Assembly: GCA_964422415.1 (NCBI GenBank) | Contig: CAYRBI010000003.1 | Coordinates: 1 to 64,000, forward strand | Length of the DNA: 64,000 bases | Source: OLB16 sp964422415 | GTDB lineage: Bacteria > Hinthialibacterota > Hinthialibacteria > OLB16 | Direction of reading: 5' to 3' | Shown: piece after piece, positions 8,074-15,270 of the stretch | Layout of the letters: every line of letters starts with the position of its first letter | Position numbering within the stretch: position 1 is the stretch's first letter | The notes under the pieces: generated by a model | What the model saw: only the letters and a program-made list of their open reading frames with translations | Databases searched by the model: none | Told to the model about the DNA's origin: nothing | Translations under genes and position numbers: made by a program

Positions 8074-8736
8074 CTACTTCAGTTCCTTGATCTTGAGGTT
8101 ACGGAACTCGATCACATAACCCTCGGCCTCGACACCTACAGTCCCTTTGGGATTACCACAGTCCTCGACCTTGCATGTAACCGCTCCATTGACCCACAAG
8201 GTGAGTGTCTTCCCTTGGGCAGTCATTTCTACCGTATTCCATTCCCCCACGGGTGTGATGTGGCCATCCTTCACGACCTTGTCGGTAGTGAAGAATTTTT
8301 TATTTCCATCCACACCAGGAGTTTCTCCAAAAAGGTATCCTCCGAATTTATCACCAATCTGGCATTGGTGCCAAATTGATCCATCTTGAGAATTTCTTAC
8401 ATAGATTCCACTGTTGTAGCCTGACTTCCCTTCCACCTTAGCGAAACGGAATTCGATATGGAAAACCGCATCGCCAAACTCCCGGTCACACAACAGCATG
8501 TCATGCCCGCCGCTCCCATCGCAGAGCAAGACCTTACCGGATTCCACCACACTCCACTGTTGCTGACCGAGTGGGTCTTGCGGCGGAACCGCTGTCCGGT
8601 GCCAACCTTTCAAGTCAACCGAGGGCATCAGATCCTCCCAACCCGATGGATCTGTCTCTAAAGCACTCGGAACCGGCTCCGCGGATACCCATTGTCCCAC
8701 CAACATGACGGTCAAAAACAATGTGACGAATTTCAT
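8074..8736 (-). CDS. secreted DUF1080 protein (second copy)
   Basis: 220 residues with a clear signal peptide (MKFVTLFLTVMLVGQWVSAE). The DUF1080 beta-sandwich runs through LMPSVDLKGWHRT, FHIEFRFAKVEGKSGYNSGIYVRN, PVGEWNTVEMTAQGKTLTLWVNG and the closing IEFRNLKIKEL. It shares the family pattern with 3462-4127 but is clearly divergent, so it is not a recent duplicate. The gene is divergent from the BlaI-type regulator, with 187 bp between starts. Role: probably extracellular or periplasmic carbohydrate processing. Confidence 0.88.
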   Translation of the reverse strand: MKFVTLFLTVMLVGQWVSAEPVPSALETDPSGWEDLMPSVDLKGWHRTAVPPQDPLGQQQWSVVESGKVLLCDGSGGHDMLLCDREFGDAVFHIEFRFAKVEGKSGYNSGIYVRNSQDGSIWHQCQIGDKFGGYLFGETPGVDGNKKFFTTDKVVKDGHITPVGEWNTVEMTAQGKTLTLWVNGAVTCKVEDCGNPKGTVGVEAEGYVIEFRNLKIKELK

Positions 8737-8839
8737 TTGAGTAAACCTCTCAAAACCAGTGTGTATGGATCAACATCTATCCAACATAGTCCCTTTGAGA
8801 GTGTTGGGATGTCAAGCCTCGAAGAGCCATAAAAGAGAC

Positions 8840-8904
8840 CATGTGTGGATCATCCCACATGTTTTCTTGACAATCCTGGCTATCTGTGGGAGAATCCACA
8901 GATA
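8840..8904 (+). promoter_or_regulatory. promoter with palindromic operators for the BlaI-type regulator
   Basis: TTGACA (8867-8872) and GAGAAT (8890-8895) form a 17-nt-spaced promoter. The -10 hexamer is exactly the spacer of a perfect inverted repeat, TATCTGTGG (8881-8889) and CCACAGATA (8896-8904). A second palindrome, CATGTG...CACATG (8840-8861), lies upstream of the -35. This layout suggests autorepression; the binding protein is inferred to be the gene downstream. Confidence 0.65.
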
Positions 8905-8923
8905 AGGATGGAGGTGATCCAAA

Positions 8924-9322
8924 ATGGTAACGTTCACTTCCGGGGAACTCGAGATTATGCAGGTCCTTTGGGGGCAGGGGACTCCAATGAAGCCATCCGA
9001 CATCGAGAGACTCTTTCCGCGCCCAATCAAGAATGCCGCTCTACGATCCGCGCTTCTAGTTCTCCTGGAAAAGGGACATATCACCCGCACAAAGGTTGGG
9101 AAAGCTTATTACTACCAGGCGAAAGTTCCTAAGGAAACCGTCATTGAGCGGATGGCACGAAGGATGTCTGAAATCTTCTGTGGAGGCTCTCCGGCTGCTC
9201 TGATCGCGCACCTTATCCAAACCGGAAAACTATCCGAGGAGGATATCCTTTATATAAAGGAGGTTGCCTCATCTCAATCGTCAACTGGGAATCACAAAAA
9301 GAAGAAGGGGGAATCGTCATGA
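8924..9322 (+). CDS. BlaI/MecI/CopY family repressor
   Basis: 132 residues. The winged helix begins FTSGELEIMQVLWGQGTPMKPSDIE, followed by LRSALLVLLEKGHITRTKVGKAYYYQA, the typical penicillinase-repressor fold. The C-terminal half (ERMARRMSEIFCGGSPAALIAHLIQTGKLSEEDI) is the dimerisation segment where BlaR-type proteases cut. The Shine-Dalgarno GGAGGTGATCC at 8910-8920 is fully complementary to the 16S 3' end. Such repressors normally pair with an M56-family sensor protease encoded next. Here the overlapping ATG at 9319 opens only a frame that soon runs antisense to the oxidoreductase gene, so the sensor is missing. Confidence 0.9.
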   Translation: MVTFTSGELEIMQVLWGQGTPMKPSDIERLFPRPIKNAALRSALLVLLEKGHITRTKVGKAYYYQAKVPKETVIERMARRMSEIFCGGSPAALIAHLIQTGKLSEEDILYIKEVASSQSSTGNHKKKKGESS

Positions 9323-9360
9323 ATACATGTTCCCCCGCGAATGAATCCGTCACTCCAGCC

Positions 9361-10467
9361 TCACTCATCCAATGGATCGAGCACATCATAACCATCCTCG
9401 GCGAAGCGGGCGGTGACTGGCGCGCCCTCGCCACGCAGGGAGTGCTCGTAGTTGCGCGTGGCCACCTCGGCGGCGGCCTGGAGGATCATGGTGATCCAGC
9501 GTTGCTCGGAAGCGGCGGGATAGGTCCCTTCAATATCTTCGAGGGAGTGCCCCAGGACGCGCCGGCGTAGAATGGCGAGGAAGCAGGCCGCCAGCGAGGC
9601 CTTGCCATAACCGGTCAGTTCCTCGCCCCCATCGGGAGTCAAGGCTATTCCCCCGAAGGCTGGGTTGCGGGTGCGTGAACCATCGCCGGTCACTGCCTCG
9701 CGGAAGCCACGATCCTGCTGATCGACCATCCCCCGTCCCAGGATTCCGATAACCTCGATCTCCTGGTTGACGGCTCCCTCGAACTCGGCGGGGTTGATCC
9801 AACTGTTGTTGAAATCCCCACGCATCCCATTGTCATAGGTGATATTCACATTCAACGAGTCCCAAGTGTGGATGGGCCCCGTTTTCTTGAGTGCATAGGG
9901 ATCGCGTCCACGCTTAGCGGCGATCAGGGGACCGAACTCATCCCAGTGTTCGAGCAGGTTCCTTTCACCCGTGGCGTACAAGGCCACGGGGCGAACCTTC
10001 AGATAGTGCTCGACCACATCGAGCCAGTGACAGCCCACATAGGTGAAGGGGTTTGACTTCTCCGCCCAGGCGAAGACCTCCGAAGAGACTGTCAGGGGTT
10101 CCTCCAACACGCAACGGACCCGGTTAAGGGGGCCATACTTTTCGACAGAGTGAGTCATCAGGTGACGGACAAAGGGGTCATAGCGTTTGTGCATATCGAC
10201 CCCCACGATGCACTCCTTCTCGCGGGCCAGGCGGATGATCTTGTCAGCCTCCTCCAGAGTCTGACAAAGGGGTTTCTCGGTGATGACATCAGTCCCCGCC
10301 TCCAGTGCGGCCAAGATGGCGGGAGCGTGAAGGTGGTCGGGTGTCGCCACGATGAGGACATCCGGTTTTTCTTTCTCCAGGATCTCCTCCCAGACTTTCT
10401 TGCCATAGAAGACCTTGGGGACATGTCTGTCCATCATCTGGGAGACCCGTGCTTGGATCTTTCCCGC
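9361..10467 (-). CDS. Gfo/Idh/MocA family oxidoreductase (5' end lost in gap)
   Basis: 369 residues of the C-terminal portion. Visible are the end of the Rossmann domain (KPDVLIVATPDHLHAPAILA), the EKP catalytic motif in VITEKPLCQTLEEAD, and the dimerisation domain with GVDMHKRYDPFVRHLM and YVGCHWLDVVEHYLKVRP. The nucleotide-binding GxGxxG segment would lie in the gap. Family members are NAD(P)-dependent sugar or inositol dehydrogenases, consistent with the sugar-related neighbours. The open frame that appears to continue through the Ns into 10568-10779 is an artefact of unknown bases, because that segment is an antitoxin-like protein and not a Rossmann fold. Confidence 0.9.
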   Translation of the reverse strand, partial: AGKIQARVSQMMDRHVPKVFYGKKVWEEILEKEKPDVLIVATPDHLHAPAILAALEAGTDVITEKPLCQTLEEADKIIRLAREKECIVGVDMHKRYDPFVRHLMTHSVEKYGPLNRVRCVLEEPLTVSSEVFAWAEKSNPFTYVGCHWLDVVEHYLKVRPVALYATGERNLLEHWDEFGPLIAAKRGRDPYALKKTGPIHTWDSLNVNITYDNGMRGDFNNSWINPAEFEGAVNQEIEVIGILGRGMVDQQDRGFREAVTGDGSRTRNPAFGGIALTPDGGEELTGYGKASLAACFLAILRRRVLGHSLEDIEGTYPAASEQRWITMILQAAAEVATRNYEHSLRGEGAPVTARFAEDGYDVLDPLDE

Positions 10468-10567
10468 NNNNNNNNNNNNNNNNNNNNNNNNNNNNNNNNN
10501 NNNNNNNNNNNNNNNNNNNNNNNNNNNNNNNNNNNNNNNNNNNNNNNNNNNNNNNNNNNNNNNNNNN
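10468..10567. other. assembly gap (100 Ns)
   Basis: Exactly 100 unknown bases, the conventional scaffold spacer, so the real length is unknown. Genes on both sides are cut: the oxidoreductase loses its N-terminus, and the antitoxin-like gene loses its end and any toxin gene that follows it. Confidence 0.99.
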
Positions 10568-10779
10568 CGAGGAAAATGCTCCCACATCTCTCTTCGGATT
10601 TGCGCGATATCTTCCTCGGAAACATGAATTCCATCCCCCTCGCATAGCCCCATCCAATTCCGCGAGGGTATGGGAATGGCCTTATCCGATGATAGAGACA
10701 GGGCGTATGACCTTACTTCCACCTGTTTCTCCATGGGAAGTTCCCGAACAAGTTTGATAATATCATCCATCACGGTCAT
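10568..10779 (-). CDS. DUF2281/VapB-like antitoxin (partial)
   Basis: About 70 residues before the gap. The segment DIIKLVRELPMEKQVEVRSYALSL resembles the DUF2281 helix that begins many antitoxins. The C-terminal part VSEEDIAQIRREMWEHFP resembles the toxin-binding tail of VapB-like partners of PIN toxins, which usually ends a few residues later. GAGGTG lies 8 nt before ATG 10779. If so, a vapC-like toxin gene would be expected in or beyond the gap on the minus strand; none is visible because the sequence resumes inside an unrelated oxidoreductase gene. Confidence 0.55.
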
Positions 10780-10871
10780 TCTGATTCACCTCTTCATAAA
10801 GAGGATAACGCCCAGAACAAAATCGTGAAAGAGAAAAAAGGCCATGTTTCAAAATATGGAGGATAAGGAAT

Positions 10872-11741
10872 CTATCCTACTGCTTTTCGCTCCGCCGAAA
10901 GCAAGGTGTTCTTTAGAAGCATCGCAATGGTCATCGGGCCCACCCCGCCCGGTACCGGGGTGATCAGAGAGGCCCGCTGGGAAGCCTCCGCGAAAGCGAC
11001 ATCACCCACCAGCTTCTGTTTGGTCATGCCCTCCACATCCATGCGGTTGATGCCCACATCAATTACCACCGCGCCGGGACGGATCCAGCTGCCTTGGATC
11101 ATCTCCGCCTTGCCGACCGCCGCGACCAGAATATCCGCGGAGTGACAGGCCACCTGCAAACGCTCGGTCCGCGAGTGACAGACCGTGACTGTGGCATGAC
11201 GGTTGAGGAGCAGCATGGCCATGGGTTTTCCCACCATGTTGCTGCGTCCCACCACCACCGCGCGCTTGCCCTTGATCTCCACCCCTTCCCTATCGAGCAG
11301 TTCGAGAACTCCCGCGGGAGTGCATGAAACAAAACGGGGATTTCCTATAGCGAGCAGCCCGATGTTCTCGGGATGAAGCCCATCCACATCCTTCTCCGGA
11401 AGAACCGCTTGGACCACCCGCTGTGCATCAATCCCGGCGGGAAGAGGTAATTGGACCAAGATCCCATCCAGGGTGTCATCGCGGTTGAGCTTTTCGACCT
11501 CGCCGATCACCTCTTCAGTGGTAACAGTCCCCGGCATGACGATTTCGACACTCTTGATTCCATTCTCTTGACAGGCCTTACCCTTCTTGGTCACATAGAT
11601 CCGCGAGGCGGGATCATCTCCGGCCAAGATCACCCCGAGTCCGGGCTGACGGAAACGGGATGCAAGCGCTTCAGCGGCTTGACGGACCTCTTCGTGAATC
11701 ACAGCGGCCCAACGCTTTCCATCGATGATTCTAGCTGGCAT
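10872..11741 (-). CDS. folD: bifunctional methylenetetrahydrofolate dehydrogenase/cyclohydrolase
   Basis: 289 residues, the usual FolD length. It interconverts 5,10-methylene-THF and 10-formyl-THF in cytoplasmic one-carbon metabolism. Signatures are present: catalytic lysine in SRIYVTKKGKA, VQLPLPAGID, the Rossmann motif VVGRSNMVGKPMA with the NADP-site region, and PGGVGPMTIAMLLKNT near the end. ATG 11741 encodes MPARIIDGKRWAAVIHEEV, a typical start. It is a stand-alone minus-strand gene, divergent from the EF-hand gene and about 90 bp from the antitoxin-like gene downstream. Confidence 0.97.
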   Translation of the reverse strand: MPARIIDGKRWAAVIHEEVRQAAEALASRFRQPGLGVILAGDDPASRIYVTKKGKACQENGIKSVEIVMPGTVTTEEVIGEVEKLNRDDTLDGILVQLPLPAGIDAQRVVQAVLPEKDVDGLHPENIGLLAIGNPRFVSCTPAGVLELLDREGVEIKGKRAVVVGRSNMVGKPMAMLLLNRHATVTVCHSRTERLQVACHSADILVAAVGKAEMIQGSWIRPGAVVIDVGINRMDVEGMTKQKLVGDVAFAEASQRASLITPVPGGVGPMTIAMLLKNTLLSAERKAVG

Positions 11742-11902
11742 GAATCCAACAAGCTCCCCTCATTTGCAGGATGTGGATACAACAAGCCTGAACGTACAAT
11801 CAGTGGGAGAGGACTGGAAGGGGGCTGGAGTTCCCGTTTCGTTCACTCTCGCTCTGGAGTTCACCTTTTCGTACACTTACAGAAATGCACAGCGAGGGGC
11901 CT

Positions 11903-11934
11903 GCGGGAAAAGTACACCTTTCCCGCCCCGTTTT
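11903..11934 (+). terminator. hairpin with T-run, possible terminator
   Basis: GCGGGAAA (11903-11910) pairs perfectly with TTTCCCGC (11919-11926), followed by CCCGTTTT. It sits in the 295-bp folD to EF-hand divergent spacer, where no rightward gene ends. It could be an attenuator in the EF-hand leader instead of a gene-end terminator. Nothing else recognisable lies in this spacer. Confidence 0.35.
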
Positions 11935-12036
11935 AGCCGCATCCTGGGATGGTATGATCCTTGCGGCGACCCAAGAGAAGTAAGCCGCCGGTCAACACAA
12001 GAGAGTTACTGGGCGGAGTGAGAAGGAGCTTGGAAG

Positions 12037-12642
12037 ATGGCGAAGTGGACTCTACCGGTTTTATGTCTGGTGGGAATGGTTGTTTTGTTGTTACCGGAGT
12101 TCTTTTCTCAGTCAGTAATGAATGGTGGCATTCAACCCCCCGGGCCACCCCGGATGGACTGGCGGTTATCCATGATGGATCCGAATGGCGATGGCAGTGT
12201 CACCTTGGCGGAAGCGCAATCAGTGCGTCCCGAAATCACCGCCGAAGATTTCAAGATGCGTGACACCAATGGAGATGGGGTCTGGAACGCACAAGACCGC
12301 AGAGGCAGCTACCGGACCATGGCTGGCCGGCGGAGTATGGAGGAGGTCGACAAGAACTCTGATGGCAAGGTCACCCTGGAGGAATATGTGACCGCTTGCC
12401 AGGAGGAGTTCAAGACGTTGGATGTGGATTCCGATGGTGGGATTATCGAGGGTGAATGGCCCCGCCGGTTCTTTCCGGGACCGCCCCCGATGGCTGGTCT
12501 AGGACCTTGGGGACCGCCCCTTGAAGGTCCCCAGGCCGGCCCACCTCCTGGACCACCGCCAGGAGACGAGATGGAGAACCAGCCCCCAGCTGGCTTTCCA
12601 CCGGGAGTAAAAGCAGCGGAGGAAAATCCGTCCACCCAATAG
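12037..12642 (+). CDS. secreted or membrane-anchored four-EF-hand protein with proline-rich tail
   Basis: 201 residues. An N-terminal hydrophobic segment (LPVLCLVGMVVLLLPEFF, residues 5-22) acts as signal or anchor. Four calcium-loop motifs follow: DPNGDGSVTLAE (about 48), DTNGDGVWNAQD (about 75), DKNSDGKVTLEE (about 105) and DVDSDGGIIEGE (about 129). The last 60 residues are Pro/Gly-rich (GPPPMAG, GPPPGPPPG). EF-hand proteins of this form in planctomycete-like bacteria are exported calcium binders of unknown role. GAAGGAG lies upstream of the start with suitable spacing. Confidence 0.85.
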   Translation: MAKWTLPVLCLVGMVVLLLPEFFSQSVMNGGIQPPGPPRMDWRLSMMDPNGDGSVTLAEAQSVRPEITAEDFKMRDTNGDGVWNAQDRRGSYRTMAGRRSMEEVDKNSDGKVTLEEYVTACQEEFKTLDVDSDGGIIEGEWPRRFFPGPPPMAGLGPWGPPLEGPQAGPPPGPPPGDEMENQPPAGFPPGVKAAEENPSTQ

Positions 12643-12703
12643 GCTCCCCTTCACTCCACTCTTGGCATGGAGTGAATCCCGGCAGACCAGGTAGGGTTCT
12701 TTC

Positions 12704-14113
12704 TCAGCGTGCTCCCCGCATCAGGGTCAGGATGGTTCTGCAGATGATGGAGAAGTCCAGGAGAATCGACCAGTTCTTGATGTAGTAGAGGTCATACTGG
12801 AGTTTCTCTTTGGCCTCGCTCAGGCTGGCCGCGTATTTGTAACGGATCTGGGCCAAGCCAGTCAGTCCCGGGGGGGCTAGCAGACGGAAGTAGAAGGAGG
12901 GCAGCTCCCGCTCAATACGCTCCTGGATCTCCGGGCGTTCCGGACGTGGTCCAACAAAGGACATGTCCCCTTTCAGGATGTTGTAGAGCTGCGGAATCTC
13001 ATCCAGACGGGTTTTACGAAGGAAACCTCCCACTTTGGTCACGCGGGGATCTTTATCGGTGGCCCATTGTTCACCAGCTGGCTCGGCTCCCTCCACCATC
13101 GAACGGAATTTGTAGATCGTAAACTCCCGCCCGTACTGTCCATAGCGCTTCTGTGAATAAAGGACTGGTCCGGGGGAAGTAAATTTGACCAGGAACCAGA
13201 TGAAGGGAAAAAGCGGCGCCGATAGAATCAATCCGGTTAAAGCAATACCCACATCCATGAGCCTCTTGGTCAGAACTGGGAACCGCCGGCTGATATTGAC
13301 TTGCGAGGAAAAGAACCAGCTGTCATCGATATGATCCACCCGGATCTGTTCATAAAATTCCTCGAAGAAGCTGACTTCATCGATCAACACACACCCCAAG
13401 CTCAACACATCATAACAGTGTTGAAGCACCCCTGGTGTCCCCACCGCGCCCGCTCCAATAATGACCATATCGACCTGGTATTCCTTGCACACATGGGTCA
13501 GATTCTCCACACTTCCCAGATAGCCCCCATTCCCATTCTCCCCCGCTGTACAAAACCCGATGAAGGTGAATACGGAACGTTCCTGGCGGAGTTTCACCGC
13601 CAGCGTGGATTTATCCGGGGCTACGGAAACCAGGAGTACCTTCATGGGAAACCGCCGGATCAGGGAATGCACCACTACACGCGGGAGCAGGCCACCCACG
13701 AAAATAAAGATTCCGGTCAGGCCGAAAATCCAACGTCCCACCAGGCCAAACAACAAGACCGTAACCAGTAGCATGAATAACAAGATCGCGGTTACTGAAG
13801 CTTGGGCTTGAGCGAACCCATAATCATGGAAGCTTCTCAAGAAGCGTTTCTCATACAGGCCCGCCATCAAGCCGCCAATCACCACCGAGATCGCGATACA
13901 CAGGTATTGAGTCAGATCGGCGGAGGACCGGCCTGCTTGCGGTGACAACTGATAAGAGAGCCCTAGACTGACAATGGAGACAAGAAGATCGTAGGCAATC
14001 CAAATCGACGCCGGGATCTGGCAACCGATTCGAAACATGCTATTCGTGGTCTTACGCAAACCCAACAAGTCCTGCGCATCTTCAGGGATCTGTTGGGAGG
14101 GAGATAATGCCAT
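12704..14113 (-). CDS. exopolysaccharide initiating sugar transferase (polyprenyl-phosphate glycosylphosphotransferase)
   Basis: 469 residues, the full length for this family. Four N-terminal membrane helices and a CoA-binding-like middle domain precede the catalytic bacterial-sugar-transferase domain. Diagnostic motifs are KRLMDVGIALTGLI, YKFRSMVEGAE, TDKDPRVTKVGGFLRKTRLDEIPQLYN, GDMSFVGPRPERPE and PGLTGLAQI. It transfers a sugar-1-phosphate to undecaprenyl phosphate at the inner membrane, the first step of exopolysaccharide or capsule synthesis. It lies 229 bp downstream of the DUF218 gene on the same strand. The O-antigen-ligase-like and GT2 genes elsewhere in the window may act later in the same process. 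Confidence 0.92.
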   Translation of the reverse strand: MALSPSQQIPEDAQDLLGLRKTTNSMFRIGCQIPASIWIAYDLLVSIVSLGLSYQLSPQAGRSSADLTQYLCIAISVVIGGLMAGLYEKRFLRSFHDYGFAQAQASVTAILLFMLLVTVLLFGLVGRWIFGLTGIFIFVGGLLPRVVVHSLIRRFPMKVLLVSVAPDKSTLAVKLRQERSVFTFIGFCTAGENGNGGYLGSVENLTHVCKEYQVDMVIIGAGAVGTPGVLQHCYDVLSLGCVLIDEVSFFEEFYEQIRVDHIDDSWFFSSQVNISRRFPVLTKRLMDVGIALTGLILSAPLFPFIWFLVKFTSPGPVLYSQKRYGQYGREFTIYKFRSMVEGAEPAGEQWATDKDPRVTKVGGFLRKTRLDEIPQLYNILKGDMSFVGPRPERPEIQERIERELPSFYFRLLAPPGLTGLAQIRYKYAASLSEAKEKLQYDLYYIKNWSILLDFSIICRTILTLMRGAR

Positions 14114-14342
14114 ACACTTGTCCGGACCAGTGGCGGCCTGAAGTTCCGGGTTGCGTTTTCCGCTCAGAGGTGATTCAGGCTACAGCCGCTTTTTCTTTAA
14201 AAAAAACCATCAGCAACCTTCTCTGGATGGGCCTGTATTCACTCAGCCATCATCCAGTAACGATTGCTCGTTGAACAGAAATACAGTACCAAAAAAAATG
14301 TTATATGCCTCTCACCTACCCAGTGTCAACCCCGCCGGATAT

Positions 14343-15143
14343 TTATATCAATCCCTGGCTCCGGTAAAAGAAGAGCCCCAAGGATTCATATAAACAATTC
14401 CAAAAGACTCCCCAACGGTACCGGTGTTCATTTAGCCGGGAAAGGTTGTTGTCGCGTTGCGGACAAGCACTCACCAGTGCGGAAACACCCGCCCGCTGGA
14501 AGACCGCTTTCGTGCGCCGGGTGTGGAGGGGAGAGGTGACCAGGATGATCTTCTTGCTTCCGCTCTTTTGGAGGTACTCGATGACCGCCCGGCTTTCATC
14601 AAAAGTATTCTCGGAGGAGGCGGCGGTAACCAGATTGATTCCCACCAGGAGGGGTGCCAGATTGGCCCGGTCCAGTTCAGGAGTGGGTGCCCCGATAGCA
14701 TAGGCCGCGGTGATGATAGTCGAGGCGTACCCCTTCTGGGCCAGTTCAATGCCTCGTAGCAGACGGTTCATGCCTTCATTGCTGAGGTAACCACTGTCGC
14801 TCACATAGGTCCCCAACACCACAATTGCATCCGCTTTCTCCAATGGGTCATCCTCTATCAGGAAGTTGACCATGGTGGGTACCAACGGTGTGTAGATGAC
14901 CACAAAGGTGAGTATGCACGCGGCACCGACCAAAAACCAAAGGATGACTCTCAGGCGAGTCAGGTAAAGCAGGCCGCTCAGTACCACCAGGGGGAAAAGG
15001 AGCCGAAAGGCATCAATCCCCTTGGATCCGAGCAGTGACGCGCCATAGGTGGGAATCAACAGGGTTGACAACACAGCTCCCTTGGTGAAGTGAAGCAGCC
15101 GGTCATGCCAACGAGAGAATCCAAGCCGTATGGAACGAGACAT
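14343..15143 (-). CDS. DUF218 (YdcF/ElyC-like) membrane protein
   Basis: About 266 residues. Two to three N-terminal membrane segments (residues 20-90) precede a DUF218 domain with KADAIVVLGTYV, SENTFDESRAVIEYL and VTSPLHTRRTKAVFQRAG. ElyC-type relatives affect undecaprenyl-phosphate recycling and envelope polysaccharide synthesis. This fits its position upstream of the initiating sugar transferase. The start is uncertain: ATG 15143 is used, but a TTG at 15206 would add 21 residues, and neither has a strong Shine-Dalgarno. Confidence 0.8.
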   Translation of the reverse strand: MSRSIRLGFSRWHDRLLHFTKGAVLSTLLIPTYGASLLGSKGIDAFRLLFPLVVLSGLLYLTRLRVILWFLVGAACILTFVVIYTPLVPTMVNFLIEDDPLEKADAIVVLGTYVSDSGYLSNEGMNRLLRGIELAQKGYASTIITAAYAIGAPTPELDRANLAPLLVGINLVTAASSENTFDESRAVIEYLQKSGSKKIILVTSPLHTRRTKAVFQRAGVSALVSACPQRDNNLSRLNEHRYRWGVFWNCLYESLGLFFYRSQGLI

Positions 15144-15270
15144 AGCGAGAAGCGAGGATAGCCAATGATTCCGGATTTGGAAACAGAACTGGCCCAGGAG
15201 AACCAATCCCGGGCCAGTCTAGTTGACAATCCATTGTGAATGCAGCTCTCTGGAGATCCAGGAAGAAGGG

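Noticed and set aside
9319..9570. Frame overlapping the BlaI stop, considered as the start of a BlaR-like sensor
   Set aside because: Only about 14 codons precede the region antisense to the oxidoreductase gene; no membrane segments or HExxH motif.
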